Shown here: positions 38,843 to 47,322 of the stretch, piece after piece
Position numbering within the stretch: position 1 is the stretch's first letter
Layout of the letters: every line of letters starts with the position of its first letter
From: Phycisphaerales bacterium Planc_01
Lineage (GTDB): Bacteria; Planctomycetota; Phycisphaerae; Sedimentisphaerales; Anaerobacaceae
Length of the DNA: 52,300 nucleotides
Reading direction: 5' to 3'
Assembly: GCA_001603075.1 (NCBI GenBank)
Contig: LVBB01000030.1
Coordinates: 1-52,300 of the forward strand
Notes under the pieces: model-generated
The model's input: only the letters and a program-made list of their open reading frames with translations
Told to the model about the DNA's origin: nothing
Databases searched by the model: none
Position numbers and translations under genes: made by a program

Positions 38843-40747
38843 ATGGCGTTGCATCAGGATTTCGGATGGGGCAGCGCGGATCGGGGATTCGCGGCGTCCA
38901 CCAGATACAAATCGCAGGGTACGAAGCGCCTTTGGGGCGTCTTGCTCATCTGCCTGGCCCTGGCGAGCGGCTGCACGACTCGCCCTCAGGAGCGAGAGGT
39001 CATTCTGAGTGGCCAGCTCAAGCAGTGGCACACCGTCACGGTGACCTTCGAGGGGCCCGAGACGAGCGAAAGCGGCGATCCTAATCCCTTCCTCGATTGC
39101 CGTCTGAACGTCACCTTCTCCCGAGGCGACAAGCACACCCTCGTGCCGGGCTACTACGCCGCGGACGGCCACGCCGCACACAGCAGCGCCGACAGCGGCC
39201 GTCGCTGGCGGGTCCACTTCGTACCCGACGAGATGGGGCTTTGGACGTACACGGCATCCTTTCGAACCGGCCCGGACATCGCCATCATAACCGACCCCAA
39301 TGCGGGGGCCCCCGCCGCCTTCGATGGAGCGACCGGAACATTCCTCGTGGGTCCGACCGACAAGCTGGCGCCCGATCTGCGGGCCAAGGGCATGCTGCGG
39401 TACACCGGCCAGCGCTACCTGCAATTCGCCCAGACCGGCGAGTCGTTCCTCAAGGCCGGAGCCGGCAGTCCCGAGAACTTCCTGGCCTACGCCGACTTCG
39501 ACGGCACGTACGACACCGAGGAGCTCAGACGAGAAGGCGAGGCGGCCGGCCCGAAGTTCATCCACCGCTACGAGCCCCACCTCCAGGACTGGCGCGAGGG
39601 CGATCCGACCTGGAAGGACGGCAAGGGCAAGGCCATCATCGGCGCGTTGAACTACCTCGCCTCGAAAGGCATGAACAGCGTCTACTTTTTGACCTACAAC
39701 ATCGACGGCGGAGACGGCCAGGACGTCTGGATGTGGACCGAGCCCCGGGAGAAGTACCGTTTCGATTGCAGCAAGCTCGACCAGTGGGACATCGTCTTTT
39801 CGCACATGGATGAGCTCGGCCTGATGCTCCACGTCGTTACGCAGGAGACGGAGAACGACCAGGTGCTCGACGGGGGCGAACTCGGCCGGCAGCGCAAGCT
39901 CTACTACCGCGAGCTGATCGCGAGGTTCGGCCATCACCTGGCCCTGGTCTGGAACCTCGGCGAGGAGAACACGAACACCGACGCCCAGCACAAGGCGTTC
40001 TGCAAGTACATCCGGGACATCGACCCCTACGATCACCCCATCGTCTGCCACACGTATCCGGGCGGGTACGACGAGGTTTACACGCCGCTGCTGAGCTTTC
40101 CGGACTTCGAGGGTGTTTCGCTCCAGACCAACGACACGCACCACCAGACCGTCAAGTGGCTCGAAGCGTCGAAGGCGGCCGGACGGCAATGGTTTGTCTG
40201 CCTCGACGAGATCGGTCCGGCCCACACAGGCGTCAAGCCCGACAACGACGACTACGCGCACGACGAGGTGCGCACGAAACACCTTTGGCCCAACCTCCTG
40301 GCCGGGGGCGCGGGCGTCGAGTGGTATTTCGGCTACCGCTTCGCCCACAACGATCTGAACTGTGAGAGTTGGCGCAGCCGGGACCACATGTGGGACCAGA
40401 CGCGCTACGCGGTGCAGTTCATCCGGGACCTGCCTTTCACTCGAATGAACCGCCACGACGAATTGACCTCGGGCGAGAACCACTACTGCCTCGCCGAGCC
40501 GGGCTCGGTATATGCCATCTATCTGCCCTCGGGCGGGACGACCGATCTGGACCTCGGCACGGCTACGGAGCCTTTCCGCATCCGGTGGTTCGACCCCCGA
40601 AAAGGCGGCCCCCTTCAGATCGGAACGCTGGCGATGACCGCCGGCCCGGGCATCGTTACCATCGGTCAGTCCGCCATCGACAGCGACAAGGACTGGGTGG
40701 CCCTGGTCGTGCGCTCCTCGTTGCAGCCCTCGGATCGCCGTCGATAG
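38843..40747 (+). CDS. DUF5060/GH5-like glycoside hydrolase lipoprotein
   Basis: AGGAG eight bases upstream supports ATG 38843, giving 634 residues. The signal is long: about 30 polar residues, then RLWGVLLICLALASGC with a lipobox Cys. Residues about 50-150 are a DUF5060 beta-sandwich (WHTVTVTFEGPETSESGDPN, FVPDEMGLWTYTASF). The (beta/alpha)8 part (about 190-530) is of the GH5/DUF4038 kind: GALNYLASKGMNSVYFLTYN, LVWNLGEENTNTDAQ with the acid/base Glu and WFVCLDEIGPAHTG with the nucleophile Glu. The C-terminal part (YCLAEPGSVYAIYLPSGGTT, IRWFDPRKGGPLQIG) is the Collagen_bind_2-like domain. Substrate unknown. Confidence 0.87.
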   Translation: MALHQDFGWGSADRGFAASTRYKSQGTKRLWGVLLICLALASGCTTRPQEREVILSGQLKQWHTVTVTFEGPETSESGDPNPFLDCRLNVTFSRGDKHTLVPGYYAADGHAAHSSADSGRRWRVHFVPDEMGLWTYTASFRTGPDIAIITDPNAGAPAAFDGATGTFLVGPTDKLAPDLRAKGMLRYTGQRYLQFAQTGESFLKAGAGSPENFLAYADFDGTYDTEELRREGEAAGPKFIHRYEPHLQDWREGDPTWKDGKGKAIIGALNYLASKGMNSVYFLTYNIDGGDGQDVWMWTEPREKYRFDCSKLDQWDIVFSHMDELGLMLHVVTQETENDQVLDGGELGRQRKLYYRELIARFGHHLALVWNLGEENTNTDAQHKAFCKYIRDIDPYDHPIVCHTYPGGYDEVYTPLLSFPDFEGVSLQTNDTHHQTVKWLEASKAAGRQWFVCLDEIGPAHTGVKPDNDDYAHDEVRTKHLWPNLLAGGAGVEWYFGYRFAHNDLNCESWRSRDHMWDQTRYAVQFIRDLPFTRMNRHDELTSGENHYCLAEPGSVYAIYLPSGGTTDLDLGTATEPFRIRWFDPRKGGPLQIGTLAMTAGPGIVTIGQSAIDSDKDWVALVVRSSLQPSDRRR

Positions 40748-40842
40748 GACAGCCGGGCGCCGGACGCGGCCGGCCAGGGGCAATGCCCTGCTCCCAAGGG
40801 CGGAATCCACAGGACAGATCGCGGATTGGCCGGTGAATCGGA

Positions 40843-40871
40843 TTGCCTGAGGCGGCCGAATCTGGTATAAA
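40843..40871 (+). promoter_or_regulatory. Promoter with a 290-nt leader for the first giant protein
   Basis: TTGCCT (40843-40848), 17 nt, TATAAA (40866-40871). Start of translation is at 41171. Confidence 0.6.
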
Positions 40872-41080
40872 CGAGTTACGGATGTGTGGGTTCACGATGT
40901 AGCCGCAGAGGCGTGAAGCGAGCCGCCCGCCGGCAAGTCGAACTCGGAGGCCCTTATGCAATGTGTCCTGGCGTACACATGGCGCAAGGGGGGAAGTGCT
41001 GAGCGTATGCCCGCATCCGGTTCCCACGTCTTTCTCGACCGTCGCGGCGATCGTCATTTCGGAAAGGAGGTGCCCTGCCC

Positions 41081-41152
41081 GTGTCTCGCCCTTTGGGGAC
41101 ACAAGTAAGTCGGTCACGAGTGAATGCAGCGCAACGCGATTCAACAGGCTGA
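41081..41152 (+). CDS. Possible leader peptide
   Basis: GTG 41081 follows a near-perfect ribosome site (AAAGGAGG, 41063-41070) and encodes 23 residues (MSRPLGTQVSRSRVNAAQRD, STG) ending with TGA 41150-41152, 18 bp before the main ATG. The main gene's own site, AAAGGAGG (41156-41163), begins 4 bp after this stop, so translation of the two could be linked. No stalling motif was recognised. Confidence 0.35.
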   Translation: MSRPLGTQVSRSRVNAAQRDSTG

Positions 41153-41170
41153 TTGAAAGGAGGACCCAGT

Positions 41171-44026
41171 ATGTGCGGAAGAATCATCTGTTCGTTCGTC
41201 CTGATCCTGGGGCTGGCCGGTTTGGCGGCGGCCCAGGGCTGGGACATGGAAATCCCGTCCGTGAACAAGCCCCCGGTCATCGATGGCGAGGTCGATCCGA
41301 TCTGGTCGATCGCCTCGGTGCAGTACATCAGCACAACGATCGACGGCACCGTCAGCTCGCCGGAAGACTGCTCGGGCAGTTGGCGTGCCATGTGGGACGG
41401 GGAGTATCTCTATGTGATCGTGGATGTCAACGACGACACTCTCGTCAACGATTCGGGCAGTGCGTATCTGGACGACAGCGTCGAGTTCTACTTCGATGGC
41501 GGCAACACCAAGAATCCGGGCTCGCCGCTGTCCGGCACCAGCCGTCAGTACACCTTCGGCTGGACCGCCGCAGACATCCAGGGCACCAACACCAGCCTCG
41601 ACGGAGTGGAACACGCCCAGGTGAACACCGACACCGGCTGGCGCATTGAAATGAAGTTCCCGTGGATGTCGCTCCAGGGCTCGGCGCCTGCGATGGGCGA
41701 CCTCATCGGGATCGATGTGTTCATCAACGACGACGACAACGGCGGCGATTCACGGGAAGCCCAGGTCTCCACATTCGCCCGCAGCAATGCCGACTGGCAG
41801 ATTCCCGCCTCCTGGGGCACCGCCATTCTGGTCAAGGGAAGCAGCGAGAAGGCCTCGGCGCCCAACCCGCCCGACGGCGCGACGGACGTATCCCGCGAGG
41901 CGGTCCTCGAATGGTCGCCCGGCGAATTCGCCCACACGCACGACGTGTACTTCGGGACGGTGTTCGACGACGTCAGCAATGCCGATCGGGCCAACCCGCT
42001 GGGCGTGCTGGTCAGTCAGGGCCAGAGCGCCGCGACATACGATCCGCCCGGGCGTCTGGAGTTCGACCAGACGTACTACTGGCGGATCGATGAGGTCAAC
42101 GCCCCGCCGGACAATTCCGTTCACAAGGGCGAGGTCTGGACCTTCACGGCGGAATCCTTCGCTTATCCCATTCAGGGCATCATCGCCACCAGCAACGCCC
42201 TGAGCGAGGAAGGAGCCGGACCCGAGAGAACCGTGGATGGCTCCGGACTCAATGCGCAGGGCCAACACTCGATCGCCGCAGCGGACATGTGGCTCGCCGA
42301 CGCCGCCGACGGCGAACCGACCTGGCTGCACTATGAGTTCCCGAGAATCTACAAGCTGCATCAAATGGAGGTCTGGAACTACAACGTGCTGTTCGAGCTG
42401 ATTCTCGGCTTCGGGCTCAAGGACGTCACTGTCGAGTATTCTGCTGACGGCGTCGACTGGACGGTGCTGGGCGACTTCCAGTTCGCCAAGGGAACGGCCA
42501 AGACCACGTATACCGCCAATACGACGATCGATTTCGGCGGGGTGGCCGTCAGGTACGTCCGCCTGACCGTCAACAGCGGCCACGGCACGACGGGGCAATA
42601 CGGCCTGAGCGAGGTTCGCTTCCTGCACATCCCCACCTATGCGCAGAACCCCCGACCGGCCGACGGCGCAACGGAGGTGGCCCCCGATACGGTGTTTGGA
42701 TGGCAAACAGGAAGAGAAGCGGTCCGACATGAGGTCTATCTCGGCAGCGATGAGGAGTCGCTCGCTCTGGTCGGCACGGTGAGCCAGCCCAGTTTCGCAC
42801 CGGCCGATCTGGAGTTCGCAAGCACCTACTACTGGAAGGTCGTCGAGGTCAATGAAGCCGAGGCCGTCCCCGCGTGGGAAAGCAGTCTTTGGAGTCTCTC
42901 GACGCAGGAATTCGCCCTGATCGACGGGTTCGAAACGTATACCGACAACGTCGATGCCGGCGAGGCCATCTTCGACACATGGCTCGATGGATGGGTCAAC
43001 AACACCGGCTCGACCGTCGGCTATCTGAACGCGCCGTTCGCCGAGAAGACCATCGTCCGCAGCGGACGGCAGTCCATGCCGCTGCAGTACGACAACAGCC
43101 AATCGCCCTGGTATTCCGAGGCGGTCCGGGAGTTCGAAACCGCCCGGAACTGGACAACGCACGGCGCGACCATGCTGGCCCTCTACGTGCGAGGCAACGC
43201 ACCCGCCTTCCTGGAGGACGCTCAGGGCAACATCATCATGAGCGCCATCGGCAACGACATCTGGGACAGCGCGGACCAGTTCCGTTTTGCCTACAGGAGC
43301 CTCAGCGGCAACGGTTCGATCGTCGCCCGCGTCGACAGTCTGGAACGCAGCAACGAATGGGCTAAAGCCGGCGTGATGATTCGCGAGACACTGGAGCAGG
43401 GCTCGAAGCACGCCTTCGTGTGCGTGACGCCGGACAACGGCATCAGCCTCCAGCGCCGTCCCGTCGCCGGACAGGCCAGCGCCAACACGGACGTTGCGGG
43501 CCTGGCCGCCCCCTACTGGGTCAAGCTCACCCGGACGGGCAATACGTTCACCGCGCAGCATTCGGCCGACGGCGCGACCTGGGTCGATATCACCGTCAGC
43601 CCGGCGCTGGAGATCCAGATGGGCGGCAACGTCTACATCGGCCTGGCCCTGACCAGCCACGACACCGCCATGCCGACGAGCGCAGAATTCTCCAACGTCT
43701 CCACCACCGGCAGCGTCAGCGGCTCGTGGCAAACCGCCGCCATCGGCGTCGCCCAGCCCGTAGGCAACTCGCCGGAGTCGCTGTATGTGGTGATCGAGGA
43801 CGCCACCGGGAAGATCCAGGTCGTGAAGAACCCCAACCCGGCAGCGACAACGAAGACGGGCTGGAACCAGTGGCAGATTCCGTTCAGCGATCTGGCCGGC
43901 GTCAATCTGACCCGGGTCACAAAGATGTACATCGGCGTCGGCGACCGCAACACTCCGACGCCTGGAGGCACCGGCGTGGTCTACATCGACGACATCGGTT
44001 ACGGCCGTCCTGTGGCTACCGAGTAG
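41171..44026 (+). CDS. Giant secreted modular protein 1 (CBM9-like, discoidin)
   Basis: A 951-residue protein, first of four paralogues. Signal peptide about 1-22 (FVLILGLAGLAAA). Residues 33-228 are CBM9-like (PPVIDGEVDPIWSIASVQYI, YLYVIVDVNDDTL, VEFYFDGGN), usually a sugar-binding module. Then: FN3-like (about 230-328), discoidin/F5-8 (about 329-491; TVDGSGLN, WNYNVLFELILGFGLKDVTV), second FN3-like (492-585), and a C-terminal galactose-binding-like domain (about 590-951; FETYTDNVDAGEAIFDTWLD, ending VYIDDIGYGRP) that is split by a DUF1349-like lectin fold (about 705-850; WAKAGVMIRETLEQGSKHAF). No sorting signal. Likely binds polysaccharide outside the cell. It differs from its paralogues only in the N-terminal module. 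Confidence 0.87.
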   Translation: MCGRIICSFVLILGLAGLAAAQGWDMEIPSVNKPPVIDGEVDPIWSIASVQYISTTIDGTVSSPEDCSGSWRAMWDGEYLYVIVDVNDDTLVNDSGSAYLDDSVEFYFDGGNTKNPGSPLSGTSRQYTFGWTAADIQGTNTSLDGVEHAQVNTDTGWRIEMKFPWMSLQGSAPAMGDLIGIDVFINDDDNGGDSREAQVSTFARSNADWQIPASWGTAILVKGSSEKASAPNPPDGATDVSREAVLEWSPGEFAHTHDVYFGTVFDDVSNADRANPLGVLVSQGQSAATYDPPGRLEFDQTYYWRIDEVNAPPDNSVHKGEVWTFTAESFAYPIQGIIATSNALSEEGAGPERTVDGSGLNAQGQHSIAAADMWLADAADGEPTWLHYEFPRIYKLHQMEVWNYNVLFELILGFGLKDVTVEYSADGVDWTVLGDFQFAKGTAKTTYTANTTIDFGGVAVRYVRLTVNSGHGTTGQYGLSEVRFLHIPTYAQNPRPADGATEVAPDTVFGWQTGREAVRHEVYLGSDEESLALVGTVSQPSFAPADLEFASTYYWKVVEVNEAEAVPAWESSLWSLSTQEFALIDGFETYTDNVDAGEAIFDTWLDGWVNNTGSTVGYLNAPFAEKTIVRSGRQSMPLQYDNSQSPWYSEAVREFETARNWTTHGATMLALYVRGNAPAFLEDAQGNIIMSAIGNDIWDSADQFRFAYRSLSGNGSIVARVDSLERSNEWAKAGVMIRETLEQGSKHAFVCVTPDNGISLQRRPVAGQASANTDVAGLAAPYWVKLTRTGNTFTAQHSADGATWVDITVSPALEIQMGGNVYIGLALTSHDTAMPTSAEFSNVSTTGSVSGSWQTAAIGVAQPVGNSPESLYVVIEDATGKIQVVKNPNPAATTKTGWNQWQIPFSDLAGVNLTRVTKMYIGVGDRNTPTPGGTGVVYIDDIGYGRPVATE

Positions 44027-44081
44027 CATGAAGCAGACGAATCGCGGCAAGACCCACCTGCCGCAATCCGCAGCGCACTCA

Positions 44082-44116
44082 AGGGGCCTGTTCCGACAAC
44101 CATCGGACAGGCCCCT
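44082..44116 (+). terminator. Terminator-like hairpin after the first giant gene
   Basis: AGGGGCCTGTTCCGA (44082-44096) pairs with TCGGACAGGCCCCT (44103-44116) with one bulged base and a 6-nt loop. No T-run. Confidence 0.6.
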
Positions 44117-44171
44117 GCTGCTTGCCCAAGTCACGACGCCGAGAGAAACCGATCGCCCGGCGCAAATGGTA

Positions 44172-44199
44172 TTGCAGACAACTTGCAGATTCGATAAAA
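44172..44199 (+). promoter_or_regulatory. Possible promoter of the second giant gene
   Basis: TTGCAG (44172-44177), 16 nt, GATAAA (44194-44199). An alternative TTGCAG at 44183 with a -10 TAGCTG at 44206 is weaker. Confidence 0.4.
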
Positions 44200-44303
44200 A
44201 GAAAGTAGCTGGAGCGTCTGTTGCCGGTCTTCCGATGGGAGAGAGGACCTGAACAACCGTTCCAGCAGCCGACAGATCCATTTCCACTTGAAGGAGGACG
44301 ACG

Positions 44304-47264
44304 ATGGACACGCCCAGATGGTCCCGGATCGCCAAACCCGCCGCCGTATGCCGGGGATGCGCGGTATTGCTGCTGTTCCATACAGTCCTGATGGCCGCAG
44401 GCCCGGACCCGACAGGTCTGGTGCTGTACCTGCCCTTTGAGGACGCGAGGAACCCGCTCGACGCCTCGGCCAATCCCACGTCCGTCGTGGTCCACGGCGC
44501 GCTTACGTCCGCCCAGGGCCAACTCGGGACCAAGGGCCTGGAATTCAACGGGAACCCCGCCAACCGCATCGAGGTCCTCCACGCCCCCAAGCTGGAGGGG
44601 ATGTCGACCCTCACCATCGAAGCATGGGCGCTGCCCCGCAATATCGCCAGTCACGAGGGGATGTCCATCGTCTCGAAGAGGATCGCGAACCAGAACGCCG
44701 ATGCGTACAACCTGTTCATCTGGACCGGTCAGCTTGTGGAAGCCCGCGTGAACGCAGCCGGAGCGATCCGGTCCACGACGGCGCTGCAAGACAACAACTG
44801 GTACCACATCGCCTATGTGTTCGATGCCCAGGCCGGCGCCGGCCAGAAGACGAAGCTCTACATCAACGGCGTCCTGGAAAACACGGGCGACCACACCGCC
44901 AGTGTGGCCCTCGGGTCGAATGGCGGCGGCGCGCCCATCTGGGTCGGCGAACTGGACGCGGCGAGAGGATTCCCGTGGGACGGCGTCCTGGACGAGATCG
45001 GCATCTGGAACATCGCCCTGAGCGAGGCGGACATCAATCAGCTCATGGTCCAGAGCAAGGCCAAAATGCTCAAGGGAGGCATCGCCTGGAACCCGGCACC
45101 GGCCGACGGCGCCGAGGACGTGCTTCGCACCACGGACCTGGCCTGGTCGCCGGGCGAGTATGCGGTCACGCAGAATGTGTACTTCGGTCTGTCCCGTGAG
45201 GACGTCAATGCGGCCGCGTCGTCGGCCCGGATCGCCGAGAACCTGACGCGCAACGTCACGAGTGTGGACGTCGGGGCCCTGGAGTTCGGTCGGACGTATT
45301 ACTGGCGTGTCGATGAAGTCAACGGCGCCCCGGACTTTGCGGTGCTCGAAGGCGATGTCTGGAGCTTCACGGTCGAGCCGCTCGCCTACCCGGTTCCCAA
45401 CGTCGTGGCCACCAGCAACGGCATCTCCGATGGGCTTTCCACAGCGCAGCGGACGGTGGACGGCTCGGGCCTGAATGCCGCCGACCAGCACTCGGTCGAG
45501 GCGGCCGCCATGTGGCTGGCCAAAGCCCCGGACGAGGAGCCCCTCTGGATCCAGTACGATCTTGGAAAGCTCTACAAGGTCCACGAAATGCTCGTGTGGA
45601 ACTACAACAGCCAGTTCGAGCTGCTTCTCGGATTCGGGCTCAGAAACGTCAGCGTGGAGTATTCCCAGAACGGTGAGATCTGGGCAACGGTGGGCGATGT
45701 CGAGCTCGCCAGGGCCACCGCAACGGGGACGTACGCCGCCAATACGACAGTCGATCTCGGCGGCGTCGCGGCCCGATACGTTCGGCTGACCGTCAACAGC
45801 GGATGGGGCACGATCGGCCAGTTCGGCCTCAGCGAGGTGCGTTTTACGTTCATCCCCGCCCAGGCCGACCGACCCGAACCGGCCGACGGCGCCGCCGGCG
45901 TGGCCCCGGACGTGACGCTGATTTGGCGCCCGGGCCGCGAAGCCGTTGTCCATGAACTCTATCTCGGCACGGACCCGGCGGCCCTCGCTCCGCTGGACAC
46001 GGTCGATCAGCCCGGCTATTCGACCGCGAACCTGGAATTCGGAGGCACCTACTACTGGCAGGTCGTCGAGGTCAATCAGGCCGAGGAGATTGCGGCCTGG
46101 GCCGGTGAGGTCTGGAGCTTCTCGACACAGGAATATGCCTTGATCGATGGCTTCGAGACCTACACCGACGACATCGACGCCGGCCAGGCCATCTTCGACA
46201 CGTGGCTCGACGGCTGGGTCAACAGCACCGGCTCGACCGTCGGCTACCTTGAAACCCCGTTCGCCGAGCGGAGCATCGTCCACGGCGGCCGGCAGTCCAT
46301 GCCGTTGCAGTACGACAATACCGCCACGCCGTTCTACTCGGAGGCCGAACGGGTGTTCGACTCGCCGCAGAACTGGACGGTCTACGGCGCCGACACGATG
46401 GTGCTGTACTTCCAGGGCGTGCCCGCCGCCTTCCTGGAACAGGCGAACGGCAAGATCGTCATGGGCGCAGCCGGCACGGACATCTGGAACACCGCCGATG
46501 AGTTCCGTTTCGCCTGCAAACCGCTCAGCGGCGACGGCTCGATCGTCGCCCTCGTCGAGAGCGTGGCGCGCACGAACGAATGGGCGAAGGCCGGCGTGAT
46601 GATCCGCGAGACGCTCGAGCCCGGTTCGAAGTTCGCCGCCGTCTATTCCACGCCCGATTATGGATGTCGCTTCCAGGCCCGTCTGGCCGCGAGCGCGGAG
46701 GCCGTCAGCGACAGTTCGGTTGCCACAGCCGAGCAGGTCGCCACACGCACCCCGCATTGGGTCAAGATCGAGCGTCTCGGCAGCACCTTCAACGGCTATT
46801 ATTCCACCGACGGCGAGAACTGGACCGCGATGGCTTGGAACCCGCAGACGATCGCGATGGGGATGAACGTGTATATTGGCCTGGCCTTGACGAGCCATCA
46901 GGCGGGCATCCTGAGCAGCGCCGAGTTCTCCGGCGTGGGCACCACGGGCAACGCGACGGGGCCGTGGACGGTTCAAACGATCGGTCCGGAGCAGCCGGAG
47001 GGCAATGCGGCCGCGCCGCTCTATGTGAGACTGGAAGACACGACGGGCAAGGCCGCTACCGTGAAGCATCCGGCCGGCGATGGAGCGGTGTTCCTGGCCG
47101 GCTGGAATCAGTGGCAGATCCCCCTGAGCGACTTTGCCGGTGTGAATCTGAGTCGCGTCGATACGATGGTCATCGGCGTCGGCAGCCGGACCAGCCCGAC
47201 CGCCGGCGGCACGGGCATCGTCTACATCGACGACATCGGCTACGGCCGCCCTGCCGCCGAGTAA
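44304..47264 (+). CDS. Giant secreted modular protein 2 (LamG, discoidin)
   Basis: A 986-residue protein with a GAAGGAGG site before its ATG. Signal peptide about 1-32. The N-terminal module (about 36-258) is a LamG/concanavalin-like jelly roll: TGLVLYLPFEDARNPLDASA, LTIEAWALPRN, NWYHIAYVFD, KLYINGVLENTGDH and GVLDEIGIWNIALSEADINQ. The rest mirrors protein 1: FN3-like (260-357), discoidin (358-518; TVDGSGLNAADQHS, WNYNSQFELLLGFGLRNVSV), FN3-like (520-612) and the split C-terminal domain (613-986) with the DUF1349-like insert (about 730-890) and the end YIDDIGYGRPAAE. The insert is the most diverged of the four (CRFQARLAASAEAV). Likely an exported glycan binder; no catalytic domain seen. Confidence 0.87.
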   Translation: MDTPRWSRIAKPAAVCRGCAVLLLFHTVLMAAGPDPTGLVLYLPFEDARNPLDASANPTSVVVHGALTSAQGQLGTKGLEFNGNPANRIEVLHAPKLEGMSTLTIEAWALPRNIASHEGMSIVSKRIANQNADAYNLFIWTGQLVEARVNAAGAIRSTTALQDNNWYHIAYVFDAQAGAGQKTKLYINGVLENTGDHTASVALGSNGGGAPIWVGELDAARGFPWDGVLDEIGIWNIALSEADINQLMVQSKAKMLKGGIAWNPAPADGAEDVLRTTDLAWSPGEYAVTQNVYFGLSREDVNAAASSARIAENLTRNVTSVDVGALEFGRTYYWRVDEVNGAPDFAVLEGDVWSFTVEPLAYPVPNVVATSNGISDGLSTAQRTVDGSGLNAADQHSVEAAAMWLAKAPDEEPLWIQYDLGKLYKVHEMLVWNYNSQFELLLGFGLRNVSVEYSQNGEIWATVGDVELARATATGTYAANTTVDLGGVAARYVRLTVNSGWGTIGQFGLSEVRFTFIPAQADRPEPADGAAGVAPDVTLIWRPGREAVVHELYLGTDPAALAPLDTVDQPGYSTANLEFGGTYYWQVVEVNQAEEIAAWAGEVWSFSTQEYALIDGFETYTDDIDAGQAIFDTWLDGWVNSTGSTVGYLETPFAERSIVHGGRQSMPLQYDNTATPFYSEAERVFDSPQNWTVYGADTMVLYFQGVPAAFLEQANGKIVMGAAGTDIWNTADEFRFACKPLSGDGSIVALVESVARTNEWAKAGVMIRETLEPGSKFAAVYSTPDYGCRFQARLAASAEAVSDSSVATAEQVATRTPHWVKIERLGSTFNGYYSTDGENWTAMAWNPQTIAMGMNVYIGLALTSHQAGILSSAEFSGVGTTGNATGPWTVQTIGPEQPEGNAAAPLYVRLEDTTGKAATVKHPAGDGAVFLAGWNQWQIPLSDFAGVNLSRVDTMVIGVGSRTSPTAGGTGIVYIDDIGYGRPAAE

Positions 47265-47322
47265 CATGGCCGCCAAGCTGTCGTGATTGTCACCGACAAA
47301 AAGTGTGGTAAGGAGATCAGGA

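Noticed and set aside
40872-41170. Cyclic-di-GMP or other known riboswitch in the leader
   Set aside because: I looked for conserved cores of common riboswitches and saw none that fits; the leader is reported only as unexplained.
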